Below are positions 42,529 through 54,680 of a DNA stretch of 64,000 bases, in pieces. The first letter of the stretch is position 1. The number at the start of each line of letters is the position of its first letter. Source of the stretch: Strigamia acuminata (lineage: Eukaryota > Arthropoda > Chilopoda > Geophilomorpha > Linotaeniidae). The notes beneath the pieces are model-generated. The model had not been told where the DNA came from. It saw only the letters and a program-made list of their open reading frames with translations, and did no database searches. Both the position numbers and the translations under genes were made by a program. The stretch is taken from the NCBI GenBank assembly GCA_949358305.1, contig OX442314.1:12207060-12271059 (forward strand), read 5' to 3'.

Positions 42529-42663
42529 CTAAGTTGGTTTCAACCTTTGAAAACTAAAGACGCTACAGCCAAGTCAGAAAAACGACTTTGCAAACATTTC
42601 ACAACGAGACGATTTCACGACGACAATCAACCTTGAAATACACGCAAACGATTTTTCATCAAG

Positions 42664-45600
42664 ATGACGACGAGCCACAACAAAATACAGCATCATATTG
42701 TATTGTTGGACGACAACAACTATATGCTGTGGTCGACGAAAATTATATCAATCCTCGAGGGGAGGCAACTGTGGGAAACGGCAATCGAGCCAGACGAACC
42801 GCCACGAGGAGTAGCAGACACAGATGACTTTGAGAAGGTAGAGAAAGCGTGGAAGACGTGGCGGACGGCCAACAACGAGGCACGCGAAATCATAATCGGG
42901 ACGCTGGCGGACAAGCAGGTGCTGAGATACCGGAATGACAAAAACGCAAAACTGCTCTGGAAAAAGATAGAGACAAACAACGCCAGCAGCACAGACGAAT
43001 TAAAATACACATGCATCACGGCGATGGCGCAGTTCAAAATGGACAAGACGGAATCAGTTGACGACTACTTCAATCGCCTCTAAGCGCTGGTGAGTGAAAG
43101 TGAACAACTTGGCAACACCGTGGCTGCCGCGCAGACGAAATTTCACGCGCTGGCTGGGTTACGAAAAGAATTCGAAGCAACCACAGAAGCGCTGCGAGCA
43201 AACAAGACATCAACACTTGCCGACGCACGCAGCATGTTGAAGCAACGCGAGACGGCAAATCGGAACGACGGAGCCAAGCACGCGGACGCGGCGTACAAGA
43301 CGAGCGACAGGCCACGTTACGGAAATCGGACGACGGACACCCGACGGTGCTTCAACTGCAACAAGCCCGGCCACATGGCGAGCGAATGCCGCGGCGCCAT
43401 ATTCTGCTTTAATTGTGAGGGATCCGGGCACAAAGCGGCCGACTGTAAGAAACCAAAACGAGAGAGAAAAAACAAAAAATATGAGAAACGAGGAAAGAAA
43501 CCACATTCGACCGAGGAGCAGAGCAACCTGTGCGCATTCGAACTAGACGACGACGAGACGAACGAGACGGCGGACGAGGAGGCACGTATTGGCGACGAGC
43601 ACGCGCTAACATGGGTGCTCGACTCAGGAGCTACGAGTCACATGACGAAATCTAGACACGTATTCGAGACGTATCGGGCGCACCACAGCTTCATAAAAAT
43701 CGCGGACGAAGACACAAGAATGGAAGCGATCGGAATTGGAAGCGTACGCATAACGACGGAAGCAAGCGCAAGGATGATAGTGCTACACAACGTGTTACAC
43801 GTACCAACAATCGTGATGAGTTTGATGTCAGTGGCAAAAATTGTGCAAAATGAAAAGGATGTGCTATTCAAGAAAAAAGGAGCCACAATAATTGAAGAAG
43901 GACAAACACTGATGGAAGCACGCAAGGAAGGTAATAACTTTTTTATCACATCACGTATTATTCATGGGGAAAGGGCGCAAATTGCAAGAGAAACGAACGA
44001 CATATGGCACCAACGACTCGGGCATCTGGGGCAACAATCAATGCAATTAATGAAGAATGAAGAATTAGCTGGGGGCCTAGATTTTAAAAATTCGAGCACA
44101 ACTATTTGCGAGCCATGCATTAAGGGGAAACTGACCCGAAAACCACACAAGACGATCGCCGAGCGCCAATCCAAAGCAATTATGGACTTATGGCACGTGG
44201 ATTTGATGGGGCCACTGAACCCAAAGTCGCTAGGGGGGTCAAGATACATACTGACCATCGTGGATGACTGGAGCAGACGAACTATGGTGCGCATATTGGG
44301 GGCGAAAAGTGACACTGAATACGAACTGAAAAACACAATTACACGATACGAGACGCAAACTGAAAGGCGATTAAAAACGATTCGAAGTGACAACGGGGGG
44401 GAATTTGTGTCAAACAGATTAACACAATGGTTTGAGGAACGAGGCACAAACCACCAACTCACGACCCCATTTGCACCCCAAAGCAACGGCGTGGCGGAGC
44501 GCCATAACCGCACCATTCTTGAGATGATGAGAACAATGTTGTGCGACGCGAAACTGCCATTGAGATTTTGGGCCGAGTGCGCATGCGCTGCGGCTCACAT
44601 CCGAAATTCGTGTTATTCAAGAGTACACGGGCGAACAGCAATGGAAGTGTGGGAAAATCGGAAACCCACAGTAACATTCCTAAAACGATTTGGGTGCACA
44701 GTTTTTATATTAACCAAGAGCGTGGGGAGAAATAAACTTGACGCAAAGGCGGAAAAGGCAATTTTTGTTGGGTATTCGCAGAGACGAAAAGCGTATCGGG
44801 TTTATAACGTCAGAACGGGAAGGGTGAGCGAAGAGAGGAATCTAAAATTTATTGAACACGAATTGGGGGCGCCATTGCTGACCGAGACACCGACCAGCGA
44901 CGAAATTGAAGGAATCCCCGAAATTGAAATTTTGGATTTGAGATGCACTACCCCACGCAAAAGGAATGCAGACGACGCACCAACCGAGACACACAACGAG
45001 CACGAGGGGCGGGAAGCACATGAACGAGCCATCGACGTAGACATCGAAATTAACGCCGAAATAACTGCCGAAAACTTGGAATCAAATGAGGACATTGAAG
45101 ACGTAATCGAATCGCGACCCGACCCAACGAGACGAACACCGAGAGGTACGGCGGCCGAGTGCAGACTACGAGAAGAAGAGAAACGTCGTATTCGCGAAGA
45201 TGAATTACAACAACGAGGGGTCAGACGGTCAGAACGAATTAAAACAACACACAGAGCTTACAGATGCGAGGAGACCCACCCACCCAAAAATTATGAAGAA
45301 GCAATGAACTCAACCAACCGTGACAAATGGAAAGAAGCCATAGATGATGAAATCAAATCGATGAAAAAGCACAGGGTTTGGGTCATCACAAAATTGCCAC
45401 CGGGCAAGAAGCCCGTTAAGTCAAAGTGGATTTTTAAAATTAAAATCAACCCAAGCACTGGGGAGAAAAGATTTAAAGCGCGACTGGTTGCAGCGGGTTA
45501 CTCACAACAATGGGGCAGCGATTACGACGAGACATTCGCACCTGTCATGCGAATCGAAACAATGCGAATGATAGTAAATGAGGCGGCCAAGAGGGGAATC

Positions 45601-46827
45601 AGCCTAAATATGTATGACGTCAAATGCGCATATCTACACGGGGAATTAGAGGAGGAAATTTATATGGTACAGCCGGATGGGGCGAGCGACGGAACTAATC
45701 GAGTATGCAGGCTGCTCAAGAGCATCTATGGATTAAAACAGTCCGGTAGATGCTGGTATGAAAAGTTGGACCAGGTACTGACCGACGTCAAATTTGAGAA
45801 GACTCCCGACGACCCATGCCTGTACATCGCACGAAAAGATGAAGAGTTCCTGTTTTTGGGCGTGTACGTCGATGACGCGATAGTGACTGCATCATCTAGT
45901 GAATTCGAGCGTGGAGTGATCGACAAAATCCGCGATAGCATCGAATTAATACCCATGGGGAGGCTAACCTCAATTCTCGGGATCCAGGTGGAGCAAAACA
46001 ACAGCGGAATACAATTACATCAATCAACTTATATCGAGGAAACGTTAATGATGTACGGGATGGAGGATTGCAACATGAAAACCACGCCACTGGACCCGAA
46101 TCAAAAACTAGATGAGTACAACGACAGCGCAAGAATAGAATCAAAACAATACCAGGAGCTGATTGGGAAATTAATGTACCTAGCAACCAACACGCGACCG
46201 GACATCAGCTTCGCCATGAGTGCGTTGTCGCAGTACAACATGGATCCGAGGCAGATACACTACGGCGCACTCAAACGAATATTAAAATACCTAAAAGGGA
46301 CGATTGACTACAAATTAAAATATACGCGCGAGAAACGAAATTTACACGCCTTTACGGATGCAAGCTGGGATCGAACAGCTGACTCCAAATCGTTCTCAGG
46401 CTACGTAACCAGAGATGGGACGGCATTAATTAACTGGAAATGTAATAAACAAAAACTGGTGGCCATGTCCAGCACCGAGAGCGAGCTACACGCACTATCT
46501 GAGGGAATTAGAGAGCTCGCATGGACAAAGGATTTGGCGGAAAATTTCGGACACCTCAAAGAAGGGGATCAATGTGTGGTATACTGCGACAGCTTAAATG
46601 CTACGCAACTGCTGCAGCGGGGACCGCAAAAATCCCGCACTAAGCATTTCAACCGAAGGCTGCACCACATCAAAGATGAAATTACACATAATGGAATCAA
46701 AGTGCAACACATCCCAGGTAGTGACATGTTGGCCGACTTCCTCACCAAACCACTGCCTGGACCAGGACTGCTTGCTAACCTCACCAAATTAGGAATTGCT
46801 GAGGAGAAAATTAAAGGAGACAAATAA
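42664..46827 (+). pseudogene. Copia Gag-Pol polyprotein interrupted by one TAA
   Basis: One frame of 1,388 codons from an ATG at 42,664, interrupted only by TAA at 43,081-43,083 (after DDYFNRL; the next codons read ALVSESEQLG). C-to-T change of CAA is the simplest origin. Order: Gag; zinc knuckles CFNCNKPGHMASEC (43,348) and CFNCEGSGHKAADC (43,405); protease DSGATSH (43,621); integrase HHCC (HQRLGHLG, CEPC) with WHVDLMGP, SDNGGEF and NGVAERHN; RT with YGLKQSGRCWYEKL and YVDD (45,865); RNase H FTDASWD. All catalytic motifs remain. The stop lies in gag, so Pol would be lost unless the stop is read through. Confidence 0.9.
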
Positions 46828-46872
46828 TTACGAACTAACATTGCAGGACATTGACTTTCCGTGAGGGGAATT

Positions 46873-47141
46873 TGTTGGGGTTCTTGAGGCTTACGGAGGC
46901 GCCAATGTGCCTGGCTAAAGTTGGTTAATTGGGGATTAAAAATTTGACGACCCGGACTTCCACTTGAAACAATGGATATGGGGGTATGACGACTATTTCT
47001 GGGTATTGGAGGAACCAATCATGTTACAGTGCATTGAACTTCTTGACCTTATTTCATTTCACTTAAAAGCTGTAACTCAAAGAATAAAACTCACTTGCTG
47101 TTTAACCATTTCAAAGACTTGACTCCAGATTTATTCCAACA
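46873..47141 (+). repeat. Copia 3' LTR
   Basis: 269 bp, same ends as the 5' LTR. A purine-rich gtgaggggaa precedes it at 46,861-46,870 as polypurine tract. Confidence 0.95.
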
Positions 47142-47859
47142 AATCAAACACCCACAAACCACGTAACAGTCTGCACTATTAGAATTAAAAACATTACGCT
47201 CAGTGCATTTGACTTTCAAATGTTAAAGGTTTTCTCTAAAATTAAGTATAAAATGCTGAGCCAAATGTTTGGAAATTTACTTTGTTTTCCAGTGTAAGCA
47301 GTAAGCATCTGCAGTGAACGTATTATAATATTTTTCATGAATATTAACATTAAAAACCGACATGTTGTGCATTTGTAGTGACTGAAGTTTTTTGTTTGAT
47401 TTTGATCATTTTTTCTTTTTTTGTTGTTGTTTAAAATCCTTTTTAATTTTTTCACATTTTTAAATCGAGGGTGTAAAAATAAGAGGACGAATGGTTTTTA
47501 GTGTCCCTTTAGCAAGAAAAATGAGTACAGTATTTGATCAGAAAAACCCGAGGAAAAACCAGTCCAAAACAAAATTGTAGCGCCTTCTGGTGCAAGAAAA
47601 CAAATACAAAACGAAAAAACTGCCACCATACACCATGTCATAGAGTTTGTTCACCCGATCCATGGCGGATTTTGGACTTATGAATCGTCTTTATCCTTTC
47701 CGTTAGATGAGTATAATTATAATTGACCATTCATCTTGAATGAATATTCGCAGAGAATTTAATTTAATGGAAGAATATAGATTATTAATGACCGTTGCCT
47801 AAGCTTAGGTAGTTTTAATTGCTACTGTTATGGATACATTACAGTCGCTGTTAAATTAT
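47142..47859. other. Flank resumed after Copia, then 3' flank of copy 9
   Basis: No gene. Bases 47,577-47,860 (gtagcgccttctggtgcaag, then atgaatcgtctttatccttt) closely match 62,767-63,130 upstream of copy 11's stop and partly 53,755-53,860. They form the shared 3' flank of copies 9-11. Confidence 0.55.
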
Positions 47860-48689
47860 TTAATAATTTTTGTTTTTGCAAATTCGCTTTATATGCTTTT
47901 TATAGTCAGATTGAATTTTTTTCACTTCTGGACACCTATTTTGAAGGCAAGTGAAGTATGGGTTCAGCTAGAGATTTAAAAAAATGTAAGTAAAAACACA
48001 ATGTAATGTTCCATTTTTAAGTTACATCTCCTTTGTGGCCATATCGAACTTTTGCACAGATGGCAAGTTTACTGTCGAGGTCTATTTTATCCTGTTGGTT
48101 GTGAAAAAACATTTTCTATGAGAAATTGTGAAATTAAAAAATAATCGAATACTCACATCATGGGTGGAAAATGCTTTTATGTAATCAACGAATTTTGTGT
48201 GATCGAGTCGCTGGAATTTATTGTTCTGAAAACAAAAAGCAAATCAATCGTAAGAAATAAAGCGAATTATTAAAAGCTTGACTTGGACATACAAAGCCGT
48301 TTCTTCTATTCATGCAAATTCCATAAAGGAATTTAGCTAAGTCACAATCCTGAAACATTTAAATGAACGAGCAGTAACACAACTAGAAATATGATCTTAC
48401 AACATGTAGGTACTTACATTTTTGTCTTTGTTCATAAGTTTAACATCAAGTCTGCACTCGTCATGGGTCTGTTGCATCTGAAAAATAATTTTTTTAACAA
48501 TAAGTTAATTGTGTGATTAAATAAATACAACCGACGAAATAAATCTCCGCGAATCGAAGCAATCCTAAAATAAATTACATTTGTATTTACAGATTTTATA
48601 GTTTGAAAGTTTGAAATAAACGTTTAGTTTACATATGCTGCAGCAAATGAGGACGAAACAGTAATAACGATGAAAATGCACAGCCACAT
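47860..48689 (-). CDS. Copy 9 of the microexon family, intact
   Basis: Exons 48689-48633, 48564-48532, 48477-48418, 48349-48293, 48225-48157, 48091-48026 and 47967-47860, all phase 0, giving 149 residues. Signal peptide MWLCIFIVITVSSSFAAAY. Eight Cys in DCFDS, DECRL, DCDLAKFLYGIC, AICAKV, FTCLQNRC and RIC. The C-terminal exon is Lys-rich and short, a feature of copies 9-11 only. Compared with copy 10, exon 3 has 12 differences in 60 nt (8 residue changes) against 3 in the adjacent 68 nt of intron 3. The extra Cys in the signal peptide (WLC) is probably removed on secretion. Confidence 0.8.
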
Positions 48690-49956
48690 TCTGGAAAGCT
48701 GAAATTACAATGGTTAAAAGAAATCATTCATTTCATTTGTAAAATTTCTTATGTTTGCACAGGGCTTGAAACGTACTGGATCCATATGGTGATTAAAAAA
48801 AGTAATTGAAAATGTAAGGTAAGGTGGAATATAAGATTTTATTTAGTAGTTTTGGCGTAATGATTTGCTCGAATTACATAGGTTCTTTTGAATAATTAAT
48901 ACTGTTAATGTAAGATATAAACATTGGGTTTCAATAATTAAATATTTAAATCCTGTATGAGTAAAATGGCAGAATTTGAAAATATTATTTTACAACATTT
49001 TGGTGAAAACCTGTTTATGGAACACTTTCAGAATTAAATTTTTCATGCTGTTCCATAAAACACGATTGTTTTCCAATTCCTAAAGATCGGGCTTACAAAA
49101 AAATGTTTAAATACAAAGTTATAGAGCATCATTTATTTCATCTAAAAATTATTGGGCTACTTTTATAGTTGAACCGTTAGTTGTGAGCAGTATCTACATT
49201 TTTCCTCAAGTGAGCTAAAAATTAAAAAGTGCTGGAAAGGTGCTCGGTCGATAGGAAATGATGTAAAAAAAACCGATCTTTATGGTCGGAATGTGCATAT
49301 CTGGTATCGATAGATTTTATGACAAAAAAGTCGTCCGGAAACTCTGCTAACTATACGTAATAATTAGAGCCCGGATAAATGCATAAATCCATATGAATTA
49401 TTTTTATTCACTAAAAAGCCAAAATTGGCTATAAATGCAGATTTTCAGAAAATGAGAAAATAAATGCATAAATCGCCATTTTTCGGGGAAAAAACGGCGA
49501 TTTGTGTCTTTTTTTTAATGCTACGTAACTTGTGTGGATGAATTTTTGCCTTTTTTGTAAGACACGTATCATGTGCATATGCTTGTGTTCGGAAAACTGA
49601 GGACTTCGCCAAAAACAGACACCAGGGAAGTCACTAAATTAGTGTCTACCTGACAGAATTGTGTCAGACAATTGTTGAATCCTTCACATTAATAAACCAA
49701 CAGTTTCTGATGCAGATTATCATTTTATTCTTTGCCGTAGTGTACAACTTGGTATCACAAACACCGATTTAGTCAATTTACATTTTTGATACTGAATTGA
49801 GCTTGTTTACATTTTATCGTTCGTTCGTTTTCTTATACTGTATATTTTGCATGTTATTATTATAGATTCGATATTGTTTGGTACAATGAGAAAGAAACAT
49901 ACATAATTTCCATTATTAAATCAAAAGCGATTTTGGTGATTTGCTCAATCTAACAA
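48690..49956. repeat. Upstream block of copy 9 and dispersed repeat shared with copies 4 and 10
   Basis: Nearly identical to 16,412-17,240 plus 18,919-19,075, without the hAT insertion, so it gives the empty site at about 49,497. The match ends near 49,650 (ttagtgtctacctg). No gene from there to 49,956. Confidence 0.75.
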
Positions 49957-51230
49957 CAATGTCACAACCTTCACCAGCGAAGAATTCAAGGGATTCAAGG
50001 GATTTATCCAGCGGAATGGTTTGTTACACCTGTTCTCGCCAGTCCACTCTCAGTCCAATGGACGAGCGGAGAGAGTAGTACAGACCTTCAAAGGAAAACT
50101 GGTCAAGATGGAATAGTCAATATCCAGGAGCAATTGGATACGTTCTTATTTTACCAGCACAGTACACCGGGAACGGATGGAAAGTCTCCAGCTACGCTGA
50201 TGTTGCAAGGGCATTTAAGATCTATCTGGAAACACTGAAGCCAACTGAGGGGTGGGAGCGGCTCAAGAAGACCAGCAGCCATCTGAGAGGATATTAGCCC
50301 CGGGACAGGAAGTGTGGGCTCGTTCATACAGGAAGGGAGACCCGACATGGATTCCGGCAATAGTGAAGACTAGGAAGGGGGATGTCGTGTATGAGACCCA
50401 GCGTATGAATATCCAAGAGGTTAACGACTGCCACAATAATCAGTTGAGACCGCGCCATCCACAAGCTGGGGAGCAGGTGATTGCACCCTGGGAAGCTCAA
50501 GACACAATCACACTTAATGTATCGTGGAATCCGATGCCTGAAGAACCCAGGCCAAGGAAGTCGGGAAGATCGCACGCATTGATCGTAACGAGGACGGAAC
50601 CAGTTCTCATTATGGAACCAGTTTGCGTTGCGGGACCGGTAAACACAGGGTCGTTCCTAGGAAATATCTATGGTGAGGCAAGCATTATTAATGCCGCCCC
50701 CCCCAAAAAAAACCAGCATTGGATTATATCCGAAAATATTTTCTTTAAAAAAAAAAAAAAAAAAAAATTAAAAAAAAATTTTGGGCCAAAATTGCCGCCC
50801 CTGTCAGTGTGCTGCCCTGAGGCGGCTGCCTCTTTGCCTCATAGGTCGGCACGGCCCTGGGTAAACACAGGAGTAAATGTGATTTTACCAGAAGTGCAAC
50901 CGACTCCAGGTCCAAGCGGCTTGGCAAGGACCGGAGTGCAGAAGACCCCCCTGGTGGTCCGAAGGACAGCGCAGGACAGGATTGCACCGGTCAGAAGGAT
51001 GCTTGCGCCGCCCCCATTTGACGAGGGCTCAATTTGACTTGTTCCATCAAAGGAGATTCCAACCAACAACCAATGAAGTCATGCCCCTCCAGCGGTACAA
51101 CCGGCAGACCAGCGGACGCGACCAGACACAAGATCCACCGATTCGGAGGAAGATTATGACGACGAGGAAGAAGTTGTTCAGGATCAGAAAGATCCGGATT
51201 ATCAAATGGTTTAGAATATATAGATAGGAA
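49957..51230 (+). pseudogene. Gypsy-like integrase C-terminal fragment
   Basis: Plus-strand remnant of integrase. Near 49,957 the reading resembles ..TTFTSEEFKGF, then LLHLFSPVHSQSNGRAER (about 50,025), the region holding the catalytic Glu. Segment 50,252-50,640 encodes a C-terminal domain with GQEVWARSYRKGDPTWIPA and NQLRPRHP, typical downstream of integrase in Gypsy elements. Stops and frame changes separate the pieces, and no LTR, RT or gag is nearby. A small hAT-like MITE interrupts it at 50,646-50,859. Confidence 0.7.
50646..50859. mobile_element. hAT-type MITE (214 bp)
   Basis: The ends CAGGGTCGTTCC...GGCACGGCCCTG are inverted (CAGGGYCGTKCC). GGTAAACA is duplicated on both sides (50,638-50,645 and 50,860-50,867). 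CAGGG-type ends with 8-bp duplications are characteristic of hAT. The centre contains a 20-base A run. It interrupts the Gypsy integrase remnant. Confidence 0.88.
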
Positions 51231-51339
51231 CCTACGGAATTGGGCGGATTGAGGACCGCGCTAGCAAGTCAAGCCCAAGTCATTTTAAGTTTAAGTTTAA
51301 TGTTTATTTCGGATTTTGAAATTGTAAGTGAATGTAGGG

Positions 51340-52035
51340 TTTTGTTACCGGGAAACCGGGGTACCGATTTCCCGGGAAACCGGAGGGAAAATTCAGGTAC
51401 CTGGAACCGGGAAATTTAAAAAAAACCGGTTCCGACCAAAATTTCGAATATTTACATAACGTGATTGGAACATTACATTTTTTAATGTTAAAACGTTAAG
51501 AAATTTAACGTTTCAATGACGAACTTTGTCTGTTCATCTTGTCCTCGCCCTCGCCGCACTCTTCCTCGCCAACGCAGCACTCGTATTCGCCTTTTTATTT
51601 GCCCTTTGCCCCTTGTCTTCGATTTAATTTCAAATTTCAATTAGATTTGTCTTCAACTTTAGAATATTTGTTGTGTTTGCAATATTCGTTTTTTTCATCA
51701 CACCAAATACGAATAATGCAAAAAATATTGCAGTACAAGATTAGATCAGATGACGAAAAATGTCTAAAAATGGCCGTTTTTGTCGAAAATGGCCAAATAA
51801 TGCAAAAATTATACAGTCCAAAATTTGTTCTGTATTATTTTTGCATTATTTGTATTAGTACTGTACTGTTTTCTCATTTTTTTAAATTGAAAAATGGCTT
51901 AAAAAAAACAGCTATTTTTAATCATTTTTGTCACTGAGCTGTTTTAGTACCGGGAGTACCGGTTTCCCGGGAATACCGACCATATTGGTACCGGGAACCG
52001 GGAACCGAATAAAGGCGGGAAAACAAAAGAGTCTA
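51340..52035. repeat. CCGGG-rich element with inverted ends
   Basis: Clusters of accgggaaaccgg and ggtaccggg words lie at 51,345-51,440 and 51,945-52,012 in opposite orientation around an AT-rich core. This resembles the accggt-rich hAT MITE at 19.5 kb. A clean target duplication was not found, so the family is uncertain. Confidence 0.4.
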
Positions 52036-52038
52036 CCG

Positions 52039-52357
52039 TATACCCCCGTGTATAAGCCGACCTCCCCATTCTGAGGCACCATTTTGCTAATAAGTGGTGT
52101 ATAAGCCAAGTACGTCAAAATGTTGTGAAATTTAGTCAATAATTGATGAAAATTGACTATAATTTAGTCGAAAATTGATGAAATTGACTGATTGTTTGAT
52201 GGTTGGTCTTATATGCAATACAAAATGTGATGAACGTAGCACGTACGTTACATATTTTTTTTGAATACACAGTGCGTATGACTCACGTATAAGCCGACCC
52301 CCCAATTAGAGGCCCGAATATTGGAATAAATCGGGTGGCTTATACACGGGGATATAC
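52039..52357. mobile_element. MITE with CCCCGTGTATAAGCC ends
   Basis: The left end reads tatacccccgtgtataagcc and the right end, as reverse complement, tatatccccgtgtataagcc. Internal copies of gtataagccgacc repeat near both ends. The ends begin in TA-rich sequence, consistent with a Tc1/mariner-type TA target. No ORF. Confidence 0.6.
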
Positions 52358-52571
52358 AGTACTTCTGTTAGAGAAGTAGATGGAAGATTTTAGGCCCAAG
52401 CCCCTGACTGTTTCATTTGTGTACCAGGGCAATACACAAAACATATAAATGTCGTGCTCAAGGTTGCCTTAGAGGTAGGCACATTCAACGTCGAGCTGCG
52501 TATCCTTCCATCTGAGCAAGATAACCAACAGGCAGAAAAAGAAGCGAATCAGGACGAATTTCACTACAGGA

Positions 52572-53745
52572 CTAAAAACCTCGTCGGGATTCCGGCAGAC
52601 AATGGGCGTTGAGCCCATCGCCTGCCGGAATCCTTGGGCAACGATAACGAGTAACTTTCCTGGTGAAGTCCGTTTTAAGTCGAAAAATCCATTTACATCC
52701 GAGAATTGTCTTGTCGGGAGGCTTCGGAACTTCTTTATAAACGTCCCGTTTGACGAAAGTCGACAATTCCTCGTTTATGGCTTCGGTCCATTTCGAAGCT
52801 TCCGGTGTTTTGATAGCTTCGGCATATGTTGCCGGCTCCCGGATGGTGAGGTGGACTCGAGGAGATTGCCGAAATTCCGGTAAAGTGTGTTCGAGGTTAC
52901 CGAAGAAGAAAACACTTTCGTCGTATGGAATCCGGTGAGCGAAACAATGTGCTGCGATATCCGTCTTTGACCTTAAGCGGACACCCTGTTCCGGATAATA
53001 ATAAACGTCCACTTTGACTTTGCCAGGCGTTTGGTCCTTCCTTAAATGCTCTTGCCTCCTCCATCCGCTGAAGGGCAAAGTGCCTCCAACGAATCTCTAG
53101 GGGCAATGAAGAGCTCTTAATGCAGCCAACGACGGCGATGCCAAAGATGGAGTGTAGGGTAAAGCAGCTGCCTCGTCAAGAAGATCTTCCTCATGATCCG
53201 AGTCATATAGACACAACAAGGCAGGAAATGACATCAAACGACGGGGACGCGAGTGAGACGATGGACGACGTGGTGAGGATGTAAGTGAATGAGGTGGTGA
53301 ATGTCCAGGGGGTATATGTATCCCTCCCTCGACAATGGATGTTGGAGCTGACGCAAATGATGTCTTCTCTACCGATGACACGTTGCCAGGGTCATCGTCA
53401 TCGGCATCACTATCTGACGAAGATGCCTCATCGGAACTCAAGTGTCGACGAGGCCAAGGACGAGAAAGAGTCGTATCGTTGAAAGTGACAAGCACCGGTG
53501 TTCGCACAGATTCCTCCATTGATAGGGAAATCAATTTAGCATGAGGTGAACGCTTAAAATTCTGTCGTTCATCAATTTGGACGTGAATCGACTCTGTAAC
53601 GGTATTCGTGACGGGATTCCAAACGAAATATCCACGAGTTCCGGTGGCATAACCAACGAGATAGTCTTCCCAGGCGCGAGGATCTATCTTATTGCGTCCA
53701 GGTGCAGTGAAGTGCACCCAACATTTTGATCCAATCTTACGGAAA
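52572..53745 (-). pseudogene. Copia pol fragment, decayed
   Basis: Minus strand. Segment 53,717-53,097 carries the integrase C-terminal end (KIDPRAWEDYLVGYATGTRG, then YFVWNP), followed by a Ser/Pro-rich linker. Segment 53,078-52,572 reaches the start of Copia reverse transcriptase (TYAEAIKTPEASKWTEAINE, then LGCKWIFRLKTD) and is cut off shortly after. The frames differ and both ends are missing. It is a distinct lineage from the intact Copia at 42-47 kb. Confidence 0.75.
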
Positions 53746-53856
53746 TGTCTTAAAGAAAGAAGAATATAGATTATTAATGACCATTGCCTAAGCTTAGGTA
53801 GTTTTAATTGTTATTGTTATGGATACATTACAGTCACTGTTAAATTATTTAATAAT

Positions 53857-54680
53857 TTATTTTTTGCAAATTTGCTTTATATGCTTTTTATAGTCAGATT
53901 GAATTTTTTTCACTTCTGGACACCTATTTTGAAGGCAATCAAAGTATGGGTTCAGCTAGAGATTTAAAAAATGTAAGTAAAAACACAATGTAATGTTCCA
54001 TTTTTAAGTTACATCTCCTTTGTAGGCATATCTTAAGGGCGCACAGATAGCAAGTTTACTGTCGAGTTCTATTTTATTCTGTTGGTTGTGAAAAAACATT
54101 TTCTATGAGAAATTGTAAAATTAAAAAATTATCGAATACTCACATCATGGGTGGAAAATGTTTTCATGTAATCAACGAATTTTGTGTGATCGAGTCGCTG
54201 GTATTTATTGTTCTGAAAACAAAAAGCAAATCAATCATAAGAAATAAAGCGAATTATTAAAAGCTTGACTTGGACATACAAAGCCGCTTCTTTTATTCAT
54301 GCAAACTCCATAAAGGAAATAAGATAAGTCACAATCCTGAAACATTGAAATGAACGACCAGTAACACAACTAGAAATATGATCTTACAACATGTAGTTAC
54401 TTACATTTTTGCCGTAGGTCATAGTTTTAACAGTACGTCTGCAATTTTCATGGGTCTGTTGCATCTGAAAAATAATTTTTACTTTTAAGAATAAGTTAAT
54501 TGTGTGATTAAATAAATACAACCGACGAAATAAATCTCTGCGAATCGAAGCAATCCTAAAATAAATGACATTTGTATTTACAGATTTTATAGTTTGAAAG
54601 TTTGAAATAAACGTTTGGTTTACATATGCTGCAACAAATGAGGACGAAACAGTAATAACGATGAAAATGCAAAGCATCAT
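53857..54680 (-). CDS. Copy 10 of the microexon family, intact
   Basis: Exons 54680-54624, 54555-54523, 54464-54405, 54336-54280, 54212-54144, 54078-54013 and 53955-53857, all phase 0, giving 146 residues. Signal peptide MMLCIFIVITVSSSFVAAY. Eight Cys in DCFDS, ENCRR, DCDLSYFLYGVC, AICAPL, FDCLQNRC and QIC. It ends two Lys after Cys 8. Exon 3 is almost that of copy 11 while exons 1-2 and the upstream DNA follow copies 4 and 9, so it is a mosaic. Exon 5 differs from copy 9 at three bases, all changing residues. Confidence 0.82.

Larger units (their letters stand above)
42246..47141 (+). mobile_element. Copia LTR retrotransposon, young, one nonsense codon
   Basis: Two 269-bp LTRs (42,246-42,514 and 46,873-47,141) with TG...CA ends and a perfect 5-bp duplication AATCA. 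One LTR difference was seen (ggacatggg against ggatatggg). Single gag-pol frame between them. Inserted in the upstream block of copy 8. Confidence 0.95.
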
